A stretch of 12,450 nt of DNA from UBA6952 sp045562575 (GCA_045562575.1 JBJKVQ010000007.1:1-12450), one strand, 5' to 3'; positions 6,230-12,289 are shown, counted from the stretch's first letter. Notes: generated by a model not told the origin, from the letters alone. Program-made: numbers and translations.

Positions 6230-6258
6230 TTTCTTAACCATAGACCTTAGTTCTTGAA

Positions 6259-6999
6259 TCATATACTTTTTCCAAGACGAACTGATACATTTGATCCTTC
6301 ACAAAAAAATATTGATTCAGGTTGAAGATTGTTTAATAGTTTATATGTTTCTCCATACAAAGAATCAAAATTAATATCTATGTTGTACTCAGAAACATTA
6401 CGAATAGCCCATTGAGGATGCTCAACCTCATATTCTAATGTTTGTCCTTTGCTTTTTTCTACATATGCCCAGTAATGTTCTGTGATATATGATTCAAAAT
6501 CATTGAGTGTAGGGATAAATTCTTTTTTTGGTATAGTAGCAGTAATTTTGTTCCATATATTTGCATTTTTGCAACCATATGAAATGAGTTCTTCTTTAAT
6601 AGTATGATTCATAGGTAACGAGATATATTTTTCTCCATATATAGTTTTAGCTATCCATGCTATTAATTTTTTGGGTACTATTTCTTTGATAAAGACCACT
6701 CCACGATTTATATCTCCATTTGGTAAGGTTTTTTTTACATAAAATCTAAGATTAATTTCATCAAAATTTCTGTGGGTTATTGCTGGTATATGGAAAATAC
6801 TTGTACTTAAAAATTGAAAGGCCACAAGGCTAATGTAACAATTACCTTCCCATAAATCTATCTCAGTACCAGTTGGTACCAAAGGTTCTAGCAAATCACG
6901 ATCAACTATATAATTACAAAAAAGGAGGTTTTTCCATTTAGCTGTTAAAAAAATTGGAGGTTTATGATTTTTTTCACGTTGTTTTGTATCTTTATTCAT
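6259..6999 (-). CDS. DUF2071 (YqjF-type) protein
   Basis: The 246-aa product matches the DUF2071/COG3361 family: PPIFLTAKWKNLLFCNYIVD near the start, LLEPLVPTGTEIDLWEGNCY, YISLVAFQFLSTSIF, then RNFDEINLRFYVKK and RGVVFIKEIVPKKLIAWIAK. The fold is thought to be related to acetoacetate decarboxylase, but no activity is established for this family. Length is normal and the frame is intact. There is no Shine-Dalgarno sequence. The ATG at 6999 lies 9 nt downstream of TACAAT in the promoter repeat, implying an almost leaderless message. Confidence 0.9.
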   Translation of the reverse strand: MNKDTKQREKNHKPPIFLTAKWKNLLFCNYIVDRDLLEPLVPTGTEIDLWEGNCYISLVAFQFLSTSIFHIPAITHRNFDEINLRFYVKKTLPNGDINRGVVFIKEIVPKKLIAWIAKTIYGEKYISLPMNHTIKEELISYGCKNANIWNKITATIPKKEFIPTLNDFESYITEHYWAYVEKSKGQTLEYEVEHPQWAIRNVSEYNIDINFDSLYGETYKLLNNLQPESIFFCEGSNVSVRLGKSI

Positions 7000-7001
7000 A
7001 A

Positions 7002-7024
7002 TGGCAAGATTGTATCACAGGGTA
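7002..7024 (-). promoter_or_regulatory. Extended -10 promoter of the DUF2071 gene
   Basis: On the minus strand CCCTGTGATACAATCTTGCC places TACAAT (complement of 7009-7014) 9 nt before ATG, with a predicted start near 7002. Geometry and sequence are the same as at 586-606. The dispersed repeat (7034-7064) lies directly upstream. Confidence 0.55.
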
Positions 7025-7033
7025 CGTGGAGAT

Positions 7034-7064
7034 ATGCGTGACAATTTTATTCTAATAAAAAGGG
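7034..7064. repeat. Dispersed intergenic repeat, copy before DUF2071
   Basis: ATGCGTGACAATTTTATTCT followed by AATAAAAAGGG matches 404-436 closely. It fills the gap between the 42-aa gene stop and the DUF2071 promoter. Confidence 0.55.
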
Positions 7065-7193
7065 TTATTCTTCTTTGTAATTCTGTTCAAGAATTCCTTT
7101 TGCTTTTAGAGTTTTTATTAATTTTTCAACACGAACTAATGCTACTATCCCCATCATTCCAAAAACAAATCCGATTACAGCTAATCCTTCCAT
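7065..7193 (-). CDS. Small membrane protein (42 aa)
   Basis: A strong ribosome site (TAGGAGGT) lies 5 nt before an ATG that opens a 42-residue frame starting MEGLAVIGFVFGMMGIVALV. One membrane helix (about 3-20) is followed by a charged, helix-prone tail (RVEKLIKTLKAKGILEQNYKEE). The start signal, the helix-plus-tail design and a decayed paralogue at 8815-8865 make it a convincing gene. It lies 37 bp downstream of the lipoprotein protease gene on the same strand and may share its transcript. No function can be assigned; such single-helix proteins often act as regulators or partners of larger membrane proteins. Confidence 0.75.
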   Translation of the reverse strand: MEGLAVIGFVFGMMGIVALVRVEKLIKTLKAKGILEQNYKEE

Positions 7194-7230
7194 AAATACC
7201 TCCTAATTCATAATGACTAGGTTCTATTTC

Positions 7231-8769
7231 TCAATTCGACTCAGATACTATTTTCAAAAAATCGGCATATTCTGATATTGGACCTTCTGGAACAGTCCAT
7301 CCTTCAGGAGGTGCATCGTTTACGTCTCCAGATGTAATGAGGTTATTATACGCGTCATAGAATTCTTGTTTTTCCATGCCTATATGCTTTTCAAAAGACC
7401 CCCAAAATCCGAGATCGTAATAATCTTGGGGTATGTCAATCCAAACAGTTTTCCATGAAGTTAGATGTGCCATATAAGAAACAGCCATTAGACTTGCGAA
7501 ACACCTTGTTTCCGTTGCAGCGTCTTCTTCACTCTCTTGTAGTTTCCAGTCTGAAGTACAATCGGGCGCTATATATGGTTCTAACTCACCTCTAACCAGT
7601 AGTTTTGCATTTTTGAAATTTCTAGCAGTGGCTATAGTACCGAGATTAGTAGTCGCTAAATCGAATTCTTCGCCATACCACATGACTTTTTGATCTTTCA
7701 TAAATGATAAAGACTCCCAGTGCTCTTTCCACCATGCATGTTGAAAAGATACCGCTGCTCCTTCTATCCACCATCTTGGAGCTTGTACCGTTGTCTCAGG
7801 GTTATTTGGATCTGAAGCAAGGTCTAACCCTCGTTCCAGAGCATGGGCTTTCTGGTAATGATGGAAATATTCATGGGCATCATGGATGGCCAGTTGCCCG
7901 TGATTTTTTGCTGTTGGAAGTCCCTCATCGTACCGATAGGCACGAAACTTTTGGTATTCCATAATGCAAAAACTGTGCGGGTGGCTTGTGGACGTTCCCC
8001 TTACCCCTGTGTCACCGCCAGTAAGACACTGTTTGTATTGGTTCAGAGCATCAACGGTCCAGTTCTCTACATACATACTAGAATTAGTGTCACCAGGCCA
8101 TTGAAGCTCGGTAAGTTTGTCGCCAATTGCTTTAATATCTTCGTCTGTTCCACTCTTATCATAAGCTATCATCATAAAGTTCGGGTAGGCTCCCAATACG
8201 CTATTTACACTGGCCTGAACCTCCTCCCAACGCTCTTTATAACCTGGGTCTACATTTAATCCTGCCATAAACTCATGGTTCGCTTCCTCAAGTGAGCCCG
8301 TCTGAGGCACGTTAATACCGAGGCTAACCAGTCTTGCTTTAGCACTTGCATCTGCTGGTACATGAATTGGGAATACCTTATTGGTATTTAATCCTAAATT
8401 TGGTCCTGCATATTGTGCTGGTTCTGGTGTAGGTGCAGGTGTTGCTGTAGGTGTCGGTGTCGCCGTTGGAGGTATAGGAGTAGCAGTAGGTACAGCTTTA
8501 GGTTGAGGAGTAGGTGTCGGTTTAGGTTTAGCAGTGGCTGTAGGTTCAGGTACTGTAGTTTTTTTAGAATCTGTAGATTCAGATGTAGATTTAGTTTGAG
8601 TAGGCGTAGCTGTAGGTTGCGGGGGTACTGCCGTTGGGGTTGGAACTATTACATTACTTGTAGTTAGTTCTGTGGCTGTGGTATCGGTATCGGATGAACC
8701 ACAAGAAATTACAATAATACTTAATGAAATTAATAACAAAAATACTTTGTATAAATTAATCTTCTTCAC
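7231..8769 (-). CDS. Lipoprotein with gluzincin-like zinc protease domain
   Basis: The 512-aa product starts at GTG 8769, 4 nt after AGGGGTGGTGG. Residues 1-22 form a lipoprotein signal peptide with lipobox VIS-C23. A long Thr/Pro/Ala-rich tether (about 40-118, repeated PTATPTP) should hold the folded part away from the membrane. The C-terminal domain has HEYFH at 299-303 (HExxH, zinc ligands H299 and H303, catalytic E300) and WWIEGAAV at 333-340, where E336 fits the third ligand of gluzincin peptidases. The family is not one I can name, so protease activity is inferred from the motif. The low-complexity tether creates spurious frames on the other strand. It is likely exported and cell-surface. 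Confidence 0.8.
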   Translation of the reverse strand: MKKINLYKVFLLLISLSIIVISCGSSDTDTTATELTTSNVIVPTPTAVPPQPTATPTQTKSTSESTDSKKTTVPEPTATAKPKPTPTPQPKAVPTATPIPPTATPTPTATPAPTPEPAQYAGPNLGLNTNKVFPIHVPADASAKARLVSLGINVPQTGSLEEANHEFMAGLNVDPGYKERWEEVQASVNSVLGAYPNFMMIAYDKSGTDEDIKAIGDKLTELQWPGDTNSSMYVENWTVDALNQYKQCLTGGDTGVRGTSTSHPHSFCIMEYQKFRAYRYDEGLPTAKNHGQLAIHDAHEYFHHYQKAHALERGLDLASDPNNPETTVQAPRWWIEGAAVSFQHAWWKEHWESLSFMKDQKVMWYGEEFDLATTNLGTIATARNFKNAKLLVRGELEPYIAPDCTSDWKLQESEEDAATETRCFASLMAVSYMAHLTSWKTVWIDIPQDYYDLGFWGSFEKHIGMEKQEFYDAYNNLITSGDVNDAPPEGWTVPEGPISEYADFLKIVSESN

Positions 8770-8770
8770 A

Positions 8771-8787
8771 ATCCACCACCCCTAGTA
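8771..8787 (-). promoter_or_regulatory. Ribosome-binding leader shared with cytidylyltransferase gene
   Basis: The 17 bases TACTAGGGGTGGTGGAT precede the GTG start and are identical to 11360-11376 before the cytidylyltransferase ATG. The purine run is a strong Shine-Dalgarno and supports both start choices. Confidence 0.6.
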
Positions 8788-8814
8788 TTTTACTATGTTT
8801 ACTATTAAAAAAAG

Positions 8815-8865
8815 TTATTTTTCTTTGTAATTCTGTTTAAGGATTTCGTTTCCCTTTAGAGTTTT
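8815..8865 (-). pseudogene. Decayed tail of a paralogue of the 42-aa membrane protein
   Basis: The minus strand here reads KTLKGNEILKQNYKEK-stop, matching the end of the 7065-7193 product (KTLKAKGILEQNYKEE-stop). The DNA matches too, including the following run of T. The start, membrane helix and ribosome site are missing; their place is taken by the 32-aa gene, whose stop is only a few bases away. This is a remnant left by replacement or recombination between cassettes. Confidence 0.65.
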
Positions 8866-8868
8866 TTA

Positions 8869-8967
8869 TTATCTCTTTGATGCTGGGTCTTTCCCTCCAT
8901 AAGGTTTTTTTTCTTTAAGTTTTTTTGGTTTTTTTGCTTCTTTTCTTTTTTCTTGTCCTTTAGCCAT
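8869..8967 (-). CDS. Lys-rich small basic protein (32 aa)
   Basis: A ribosome site (AGAGGTGA) lies 4 nt before an ATG opening a 32-residue frame, MAKGQEKRKEAKKPKKLKEK onward, with half its residues Lys or Arg and a PYGGKDPASKR end. The composition suggests nucleic-acid or ribosome binding, or a disordered tail protein. Similar short MAKGQ-type Lys-rich proteins occur in many bacteria, but I cannot name a function. Purine-rich codons (AAA) make the DNA strongly strand-biased, so chance coding is possible, but the good start signal argues for a gene. Confidence 0.6.
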   Translation of the reverse strand: MAKGQEKRKEAKKPKKLKEKKPYGGKDPASKR

Positions 8968-9038
8968 ATTTCACCTCTTTACATCATTATAATTTTGGGG
9001 GGCTTAATCATCAATAAGATTACGAAAATTATTCTCAA

Positions 9039-9052
9039 TCCTTATATAAGGA
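9039..9052. repeat. Perfect 14-bp palindrome, operator-like
   Basis: TCCTTATATAAGGA is a perfect palindrome in the gap between the 32-aa gene and the 101-aa membrane protein gene. It could be a repressor site for the downstream minus-strand genes. No copy was noticed elsewhere. Confidence 0.3.
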
Positions 9053-9074
9053 ATTACCCAGTAGAGTTCTATTT

Positions 9075-9380
9075 TTACAAAGAGAACGTTAACCAATCTA
9101 TATTTCCTGTATAAACCAAACCTGATATCAGTGCTATCAATATTATGGTTAGCAAAAACGAAATTGTCCTTTCTTTAGTGTTATATTGGGGTCGAAAATT
9201 CTTGTATTGCATTTGGAGGGACATTTTTTTATATACTGGAAGTTTATTAAGTGGTCTTAAAGCTTCAGAAAGTTCATCTTTTTCAGGGTCAGTAAGTTTA
9301 TCTTTAATAAGTAAATCACTTACCCTTCCTTGTACTATTCTATCAAATAAGTCATTAGGATTTTCATCGAGACCTTTCAT
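9075..9380 (-). CDS. Small C-tail-anchored membrane protein
   Basis: Starting at ATG 9380 the product is 101 aa. A charged soluble part (MKGLDENPNDLFDRIVQGRV onward) is probably helical, with LTDPEKDELSEALRPLNKLP. One membrane helix near the C-terminus (about 73-90, ISFLLTIILIALISGLVY) leaves a short end. I prefer 9380 because GGGAG lies 8 nt upstream; the ATG at 9395 lacks a ribosome site. It follows the PD40 lipoprotein gene by 29 bp on the same strand and is probably co-transcribed, hinting at a shared process, but the family is not recognised. Its 3' end lies in a copy of a dispersed repeat (TTCTATTTTTACAAAGAG, compare 10420-10437). Confidence 0.65.
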   Translation of the reverse strand: MKGLDENPNDLFDRIVQGRVSDLLIKDKLTDPEKDELSEALRPLNKLPVYKKMSLQMQYKNFRPQYNTKERTISFLLTIILIALISGLVYTGNIDWLTFSL

Positions 9381-9409
9381 ATAATGTACTCCCATCGTTT
9401 GTGAATATT

Positions 9410-10342
9410 TTAATTGGAAACATAATCCATTACATAGATTTCAAAGTTTCCATCTCTATCAGAAACAAACACTATTTTAGATCCATCAGGTGACCAGAAA
9501 GGGCTATAATCAGTTGAATTATTATTTGAAATTTTAGTTAGATTGGTCCAATCTGGATCCATTACATATATACCCCAGGTTCCATCTCTATCTGAAGTAA
9601 ACACTATTTTAGATCCATCAGGTGACCACGAAGGGTCAAAATCATTTGCAATATATTCTGAAAAATTAGTTTGATTGGTCCCATCTGCATTCATTACATA
9701 GATTTCCCCGTACCCATCTCTATCTGAAGTAAACACTATTTTAGATCCATCAGGTGACCAGGAAGGGTCAAAATCAGATGCAGTATTTTCTGAAAAATTA
9801 GTTTGATTGGTCCCATCTGCATTCATTACATAGATTTCCCCGTACCCATCTCTATCAGAATTAAATGCTATTTTAGAACCATCAGGTGACCAGGAAGGGG
9901 TATCATCATTTGAATTATTATTTGAAATTTTAGTTTGATTGGTCCCATCTACATTCATTACATATATACCATAGTTTCCATCTCTATCAGAAGTAAATGC
10001 TATTTTAGTTCCATCAGGTGACCAGGAAGGAGTATACTCATTTGAATTATTATTTGAAATATTAGTTTGATTGGTCCCATCTACATTCATAGTATAGATT
10101 TCCTCGTACCCATCTCTATCAGAAGTAAATGCTATTTTAGTTCCATCAGGTGACCAGAAAGGGGAATAATCATATGAAGAATTATTTGTAAGTCGAGTTA
10201 TATCAGCAGTTGGATTAGACGTAGGTTTAACATCTACTATTTCTTTTTCATTAAGATCAGGAGGTGATTGTATTTCTTCATCTTCACCACCACAAGCAAC
10301 CAATGTCGTTAATATTATTGCTAAAACAATTAATTTGCCCAT
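9410..10342 (-). CDS. PD40 (TolB-like) beta-propeller lipoprotein
   Basis: The 310-aa product starts at ATG 10342 after AGGTGGG, with signal peptide MGKLIVLAIILTTLVACGG and lipobox LVA-C17. The longer frame to 10393 adds 17 residues that would spoil the signal peptide. After a short acidic linker come six PD40 repeats (FWSPDGTKIAFTSDRDG type), which should close one six-bladed propeller. Such proteins usually bind partners or glycans at the cell surface; TolB itself is a periplasmic example, but this is not TolB, since the amidohydrolase-like N-terminal domain is missing. Repeats are exactly 44 residues. It is divergent from the LicD gene. The 1903-3369 protein and the truncated start at 5630 are paralogues. 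Confidence 0.85.
   Translation of the reverse strand: MGKLIVLAIILTTLVACGGEDEEIQSPPDLNEKEIVDVKPTSNPTADITRLTNNSSYDYSPFWSPDGTKIAFTSDRDGYEEIYTMNVDGTNQTNISNNNSNEYTPSWSPDGTKIAFTSDRDGNYGIYVMNVDGTNQTKISNNNSNDDTPSWSPDGSKIAFNSDRDGYGEIYVMNADGTNQTNFSENTASDFDPSWSPDGSKIVFTSDRDGYGEIYVMNADGTNQTNFSEYIANDFDPSWSPDGSKIVFTSDRDGTWGIYVMDPDWTNLTKISNNNSTDYSPFWSPDGSKIVFVSDRDGNFEIYVMDYVSN
9481..10190. repeat. Six tandem 132-bp units coding PD40 blades
   Basis: The same point of each unit (the base group ending CCATCAGG) falls at 9481, 9613, 9745, 9877, 10009 and 10141: exactly 132 bp each time, with no indel. Third-position bases are also largely shared (for example the TTAGTTTGATTGGTCCCATC block), so the units expanded recently or are homogenised. 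Confidence 0.9.
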
Positions 10343-10360
10343 AACCCACCTAGTCCGCAG

Positions 10361-10369
10361 AGTATAACA
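10361..10369 (-). promoter_or_regulatory. Extended -10 promoter of the PD40 lipoprotein gene
   Basis: On the minus strand TGTTATACT is a TGn-TATACT extended -10 box. Start would be near 10354, giving a ~12-nt leader that holds the AGGTGGG ribosome site. Confidence 0.5.
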
Positions 10370-10473
10370 TAAAATATTCCATTTTATTTTCACTAAAAGA
10401 GTACCATATAAGTGACAATGTTATTTTTACAAAAAGAGGTTTATAACTCCGAGATTATGGAAGTCACAATATT

Positions 10474-11331
10474 ATGATACCTATGGATATTCAAAACGCA
10501 GAAAAAATATTACTCGAGATTAAGGAATTGATGGATGAATTAAATGTTATTTTCTTTCTTCGTCATGGTACTTGCTTGGGTGCTGTCAGAGATGCGCAAC
10601 TTATTCCATGGGATGATGATCTAGATATTGGATCAATAATTGGAATGAATGGTCTTGACGAAAATTCCATTAATAAAACTGTTGATAAATTTAAGTTTGC
10701 TGGTTTTAAAACTGAGGTAAGCGAATCATCATTTCATATTGGTGTTACGCTTTCGAAACTAGGAATACTAATAGACTGGACCTGTTATAAGGTACGTGAG
10801 GGAAGTATATATCAATACCCTGGAGTCAAAATACCCATTGAGCTTCATGATAATTTAAAACCAATTTCGTTTCTTGGGGATACTTTCTTTGTGCCGAATC
10901 CTCCTGAAAAATACTTATTAATCAAATATGGACCTGAATGGCATACTCCAAAGCAAATGGATTATGAAGGAGATATTGTAAATTCGATACCAGAATCTAC
11001 AATTCCGCTACAATTTGGCATATTTACTCGAATACAGAAGTTTTTTTTTCCAAAGAAATTCATTACTAAAATTCGAGTTCTCACACATGACAATAGACCT
11101 GTTGAGTCAGCTAATGTAACTATTGTAGGTCTTAAAAAATGTATGACTGATAGCCAAGGGTATGCCAAATTTGATTTGTTAGTTAAGGACTGGTACGCAG
11201 TTATTATTGAAAAAAGTAAAGATAAAGAGATTCTCTACACGGAGATTTTAAAACCAGGGGTAAATTACTATTATTTACCAAATAAATCTGAGACGTCAGG
11301 AAGAATACAAGTTTTGAAAGAGGAAGATTAA
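10474..11331 (+). CDS. LicD-family phospho-alcohol transferase with Ig-like tail
   Basis: The 285-aa product has a LicD/fukutin-type nucleotidyltransferase-fold domain at about 20-165. RHGTCLGAVRDAQLIPWDDD (30-49) carries the family GTxLGxxR and IPWDDDxD motifs, the acidic residues being the metal and catalytic site. LicD proteins move phosphocholine, or related phospho-alcohols, from a CDP carrier to a sugar. A second domain at about 195-270 (TKIRVLTHDNRPVESANVTI, CMTDSQGYAKFDL) looks like a carboxypeptidase-regulatory/Ig-like beta sandwich; this fusion is unusual. The next gene makes a CDP-alcohol type carrier, supporting the role. GGAAG lies 10 nt before ATG 10474; ATG 10483 is possible. 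Confidence 0.85.
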   Translation: MIPMDIQNAEKILLEIKELMDELNVIFFLRHGTCLGAVRDAQLIPWDDDLDIGSIIGMNGLDENSINKTVDKFKFAGFKTEVSESSFHIGVTLSKLGILIDWTCYKVREGSIYQYPGVKIPIELHDNLKPISFLGDTFFVPNPPEKYLLIKYGPEWHTPKQMDYEGDIVNSIPESTIPLQFGIFTRIQKFFFPKKFITKIRVLTHDNRPVESANVTIVGLKKCMTDSQGYAKFDLLVKDWYAVIIEKSKDKEILYTEILKPGVNYYYLPNKSETSGRIQVLKEED

Positions 11332-11379
11332 CGAACCTTAAAAGGTTAATTAATCAATCTACTAGGGGTGGTGGATATT
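11332..11379 (+). other. Short gap with small hairpin inside LicD operon
   Basis: AACCTTAAAAGGTT (11335-11348) forms a 6-bp stem with a 2-base loop and no U-run, so it should not end transcription. The ribosome site AGGGGTGGTGG (11364-11374) follows. Confidence 0.5.
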
Positions 11380-11805
11380 ATGAGAATATATGTTGATATG
11401 GTAGGTGACTTGTTTCACTTTGGTCATGTGAATTTATTAAAGCAAGCTCGTGAATTAGGAGATTATCTTATTGTTGGAGTTCATTCTGACAAAGTTGTTG
11501 AAAGTTACAAACGTTTACCTATAATGACCATGGAAGAAAGAATAGCTACAATATTTTCTTGTAGATATGTAGATGAAGTAATACCTAATGCGCCTTTGTC
11601 TATAGATCTAAAATGGATTAATAAACACAATATAGACATGGTAGTACACGGTAATGATGTTTCTAAAGGTTTAAGCCAGAATTGGTATAAAGTCCCCATC
11701 GAAATGGGTATTTTACATCTTATCCCTTATACTTCAGGTATTTCTACCACTGATATTATCAAAAGGTGTAAGAATGCCTATTCTATACCAAGCTTGGATA
11801 AGTGA
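11380..11805 (+). CDS. CDP-alcohol cytidylyltransferase (phosphocholine/phosphoethanolamine type)
   Basis: The 141-aa product is a compact cytidylyltransferase: MRIYVDMVGDLFHFGHVNLL has the HxGH nucleotide motif at 13-16, IVGVHSDKVVESYKRLPIMT (31-50) and the MEER helix follow, and GISTTDIIKR (120-129) is the second signature. The segments VESYKR, CRYVDEVIPNAP and DMVVHGND resemble phosphocholine/phosphoethanolamine cytidylyltransferases more than glycerol-3-phosphate ones. It would make CDP-choline or CDP-ethanolamine from CTP and the phospho-alcohol. With the upstream LicD gene it forms an activate-and-transfer pair for surface decoration. ATG 11380 is chosen because the AGGGGTGG site precedes it; a GTG at 11368 lies inside that site. 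No choline kinase is present in the window. Confidence 0.85.
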   Translation: MRIYVDMVGDLFHFGHVNLLKQARELGDYLIVGVHSDKVVESYKRLPIMTMEERIATIFSCRYVDEVIPNAPLSIDLKWINKHNIDMVVHGNDVSKGLSQNWYKVPIEMGILHLIPYTSGISTTDIIKRCKNAYSIPSLDK

Positions 11806-11811
11806 TAATCC

Positions 11812-11838
11812 ACAGTGCAATTGTACTATTAAAAAAGA
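11812..11838. repeat. Dispersed intergenic repeat, copy after cytidylyltransferase
   Basis: CCACAGTGCAATTGTACTAT followed by TAAAAAAG pairs with 11954-11984 (CCACAGTGTGAAATTACTAT then AAAAAAGG), so two copies lie about 140 bp apart. Confidence 0.5.
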
Positions 11839-11909
11839 CGTGCCAATAATATTGATACTGCCATTAGAATAAGAACATATATAAGAACTTGATTATTACT
11901 TCTATTCAT
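11829..11909 (-). CDS. Possible single-helix micro-protein (26 aa)
   Basis: The minus strand encodes 26 residues starting MNRSNNQVLIYVLILMAVSI, a polar head and one membrane helix, ending in LARLF-stop. No ribosome site is evident. The stop overlaps the dispersed repeat, which also immediately follows the 42-aa gene at 7065 and the 50-aa gene at 3395. It may be a real micro-protein or chance. Confidence 0.35.
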   Translation of the reverse strand: MNRSNNQVLIYVLILMAVSILLARLF

Positions 11910-11953
11910 AATGTCATTAATATATCACGTCACGATAAACTACTGGAAACTAT

Positions 11954-11984
11954 TTCCACAGTGTGAAATTACTATAAAAAAGGA
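11954..11984. repeat. Dispersed intergenic repeat, last copy
   Basis: CCACAGTGTGAAATTACTAT followed by AAAAAAGG, family described at 404-436. Confidence 0.5.
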
Positions 11985-12028
11985 ACTGTTACGGTAATGT
12001 GTAACTATTGACGTTTCTTGGCATATAT

Positions 12029-12155
12029 AAAAAATGAGGTGCTCCGAAGGGATATTAGTGCCCTAATAATCAGCTTTTCAGGCTTGAGTGAGCCACCTAA
12101 CATGAATTAGGTTGATTAACGTATTGTTCACAATACACAAGCCGATTACTAGAAC
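12029..12155 (-). ncRNA. Candidate structured small RNA with own promoter
   Basis: On the minus strand a consensus extended -10 (12162-12170) would start a transcript near 12155. It would end at CACCTC-ATTTTTTATA near 12029, a U-run. The transcript can form a hairpin GTATTG-TGAA-CAATAC (12121-12136), a long-range stem GGCTTG / CAAGCC (12138-12143 with 12081-12086), a hairpin CCTAA / TTAGG (12096-12111), and a terminal stem AGGTG(G)CTC / GAGCACCT (12090-12098 with 12037-12044). The last two exclude each other and the terminal stem crosses the long-range stem, so either a pseudoknot or a switch is possible. I do not recognise a known RNA family. Confidence 0.35.
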
Positions 12156-12161
12156 GTCTTT

Positions 12162-12170
12162 ATTATAGCA
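12162..12170 (-). promoter_or_regulatory. Consensus extended -10 promoter
   Basis: The minus strand reads TGCTATAAT, a perfect TGn-TATAAT box, reading into the structured RNA candidate. No good -35 is seen. Confidence 0.45.
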
Positions 12171-12227
12171 TGGATGACATGATTCTGGGGAAAGGATCTG
12201 ATATATGGCAAACTTAATTGCTAGATA

Positions 12228-12289
12228 TTACGAAACAATTACTCTGCCTCTGAGCTACGGTGGCTAAAAGTACCGATTTTAAACCTAAA
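12228..12289 (-). repeat. Degenerate tRNA-Thr 5' half with upstream DNA (att-like)
   Basis: These 62 bases match 115-176 in the same orientation with six differences. They hold the region upstream of tRNA-Thr, the acceptor strand GCCACCG, the D arm and the 5' anticodon stem, ending at TTCGTAA (12228-12234). Beyond it the sequence (TATCTAGCAATTAAG on the minus strand) is unrelated. This is the complement of the 3'-half fragment at 1570: together they give the two products expected of recombination at a TTCGTAA core. The four changes within the tRNA part show it is no longer a working gene. Confidence 0.8.

Noticed and set aside
7704..8259. Two overlapping plus-strand frames (86 and 138 aa)
   Set aside because: Both lie antisense within the conserved protease domain and lack start signals.
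8413..8667. 84-aa plus-strand frame rich in Cys, Arg and Ser
   Set aside because: It is the antisense of the Pro/Thr tether of the lipoprotein; its odd composition follows from that low-complexity DNA.
9145..9384. 79-aa plus-strand frame
   Set aside because: Antisense to the 101-aa membrane protein gene, which has a better start and a clear membrane helix.
9481..10190. Regular 132-bp repeats as a CRISPR-like or satellite array
   Set aside because: The units stay in one reading frame and encode PD40 blades; there are no unique spacers.
10343..10393. N-terminal extension of the PD40 lipoprotein (start at 10393)
   Set aside because: It would bury the lipoprotein signal peptide and lacks a ribosome site; it also overlaps the extended -10 box.
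11980..12035. Decayed copy of the 50-aa membrane protein gene
   Set aside because: Only a short IYA-like stretch and the T-rich end resemble it; this could be chance in AT-rich DNA.
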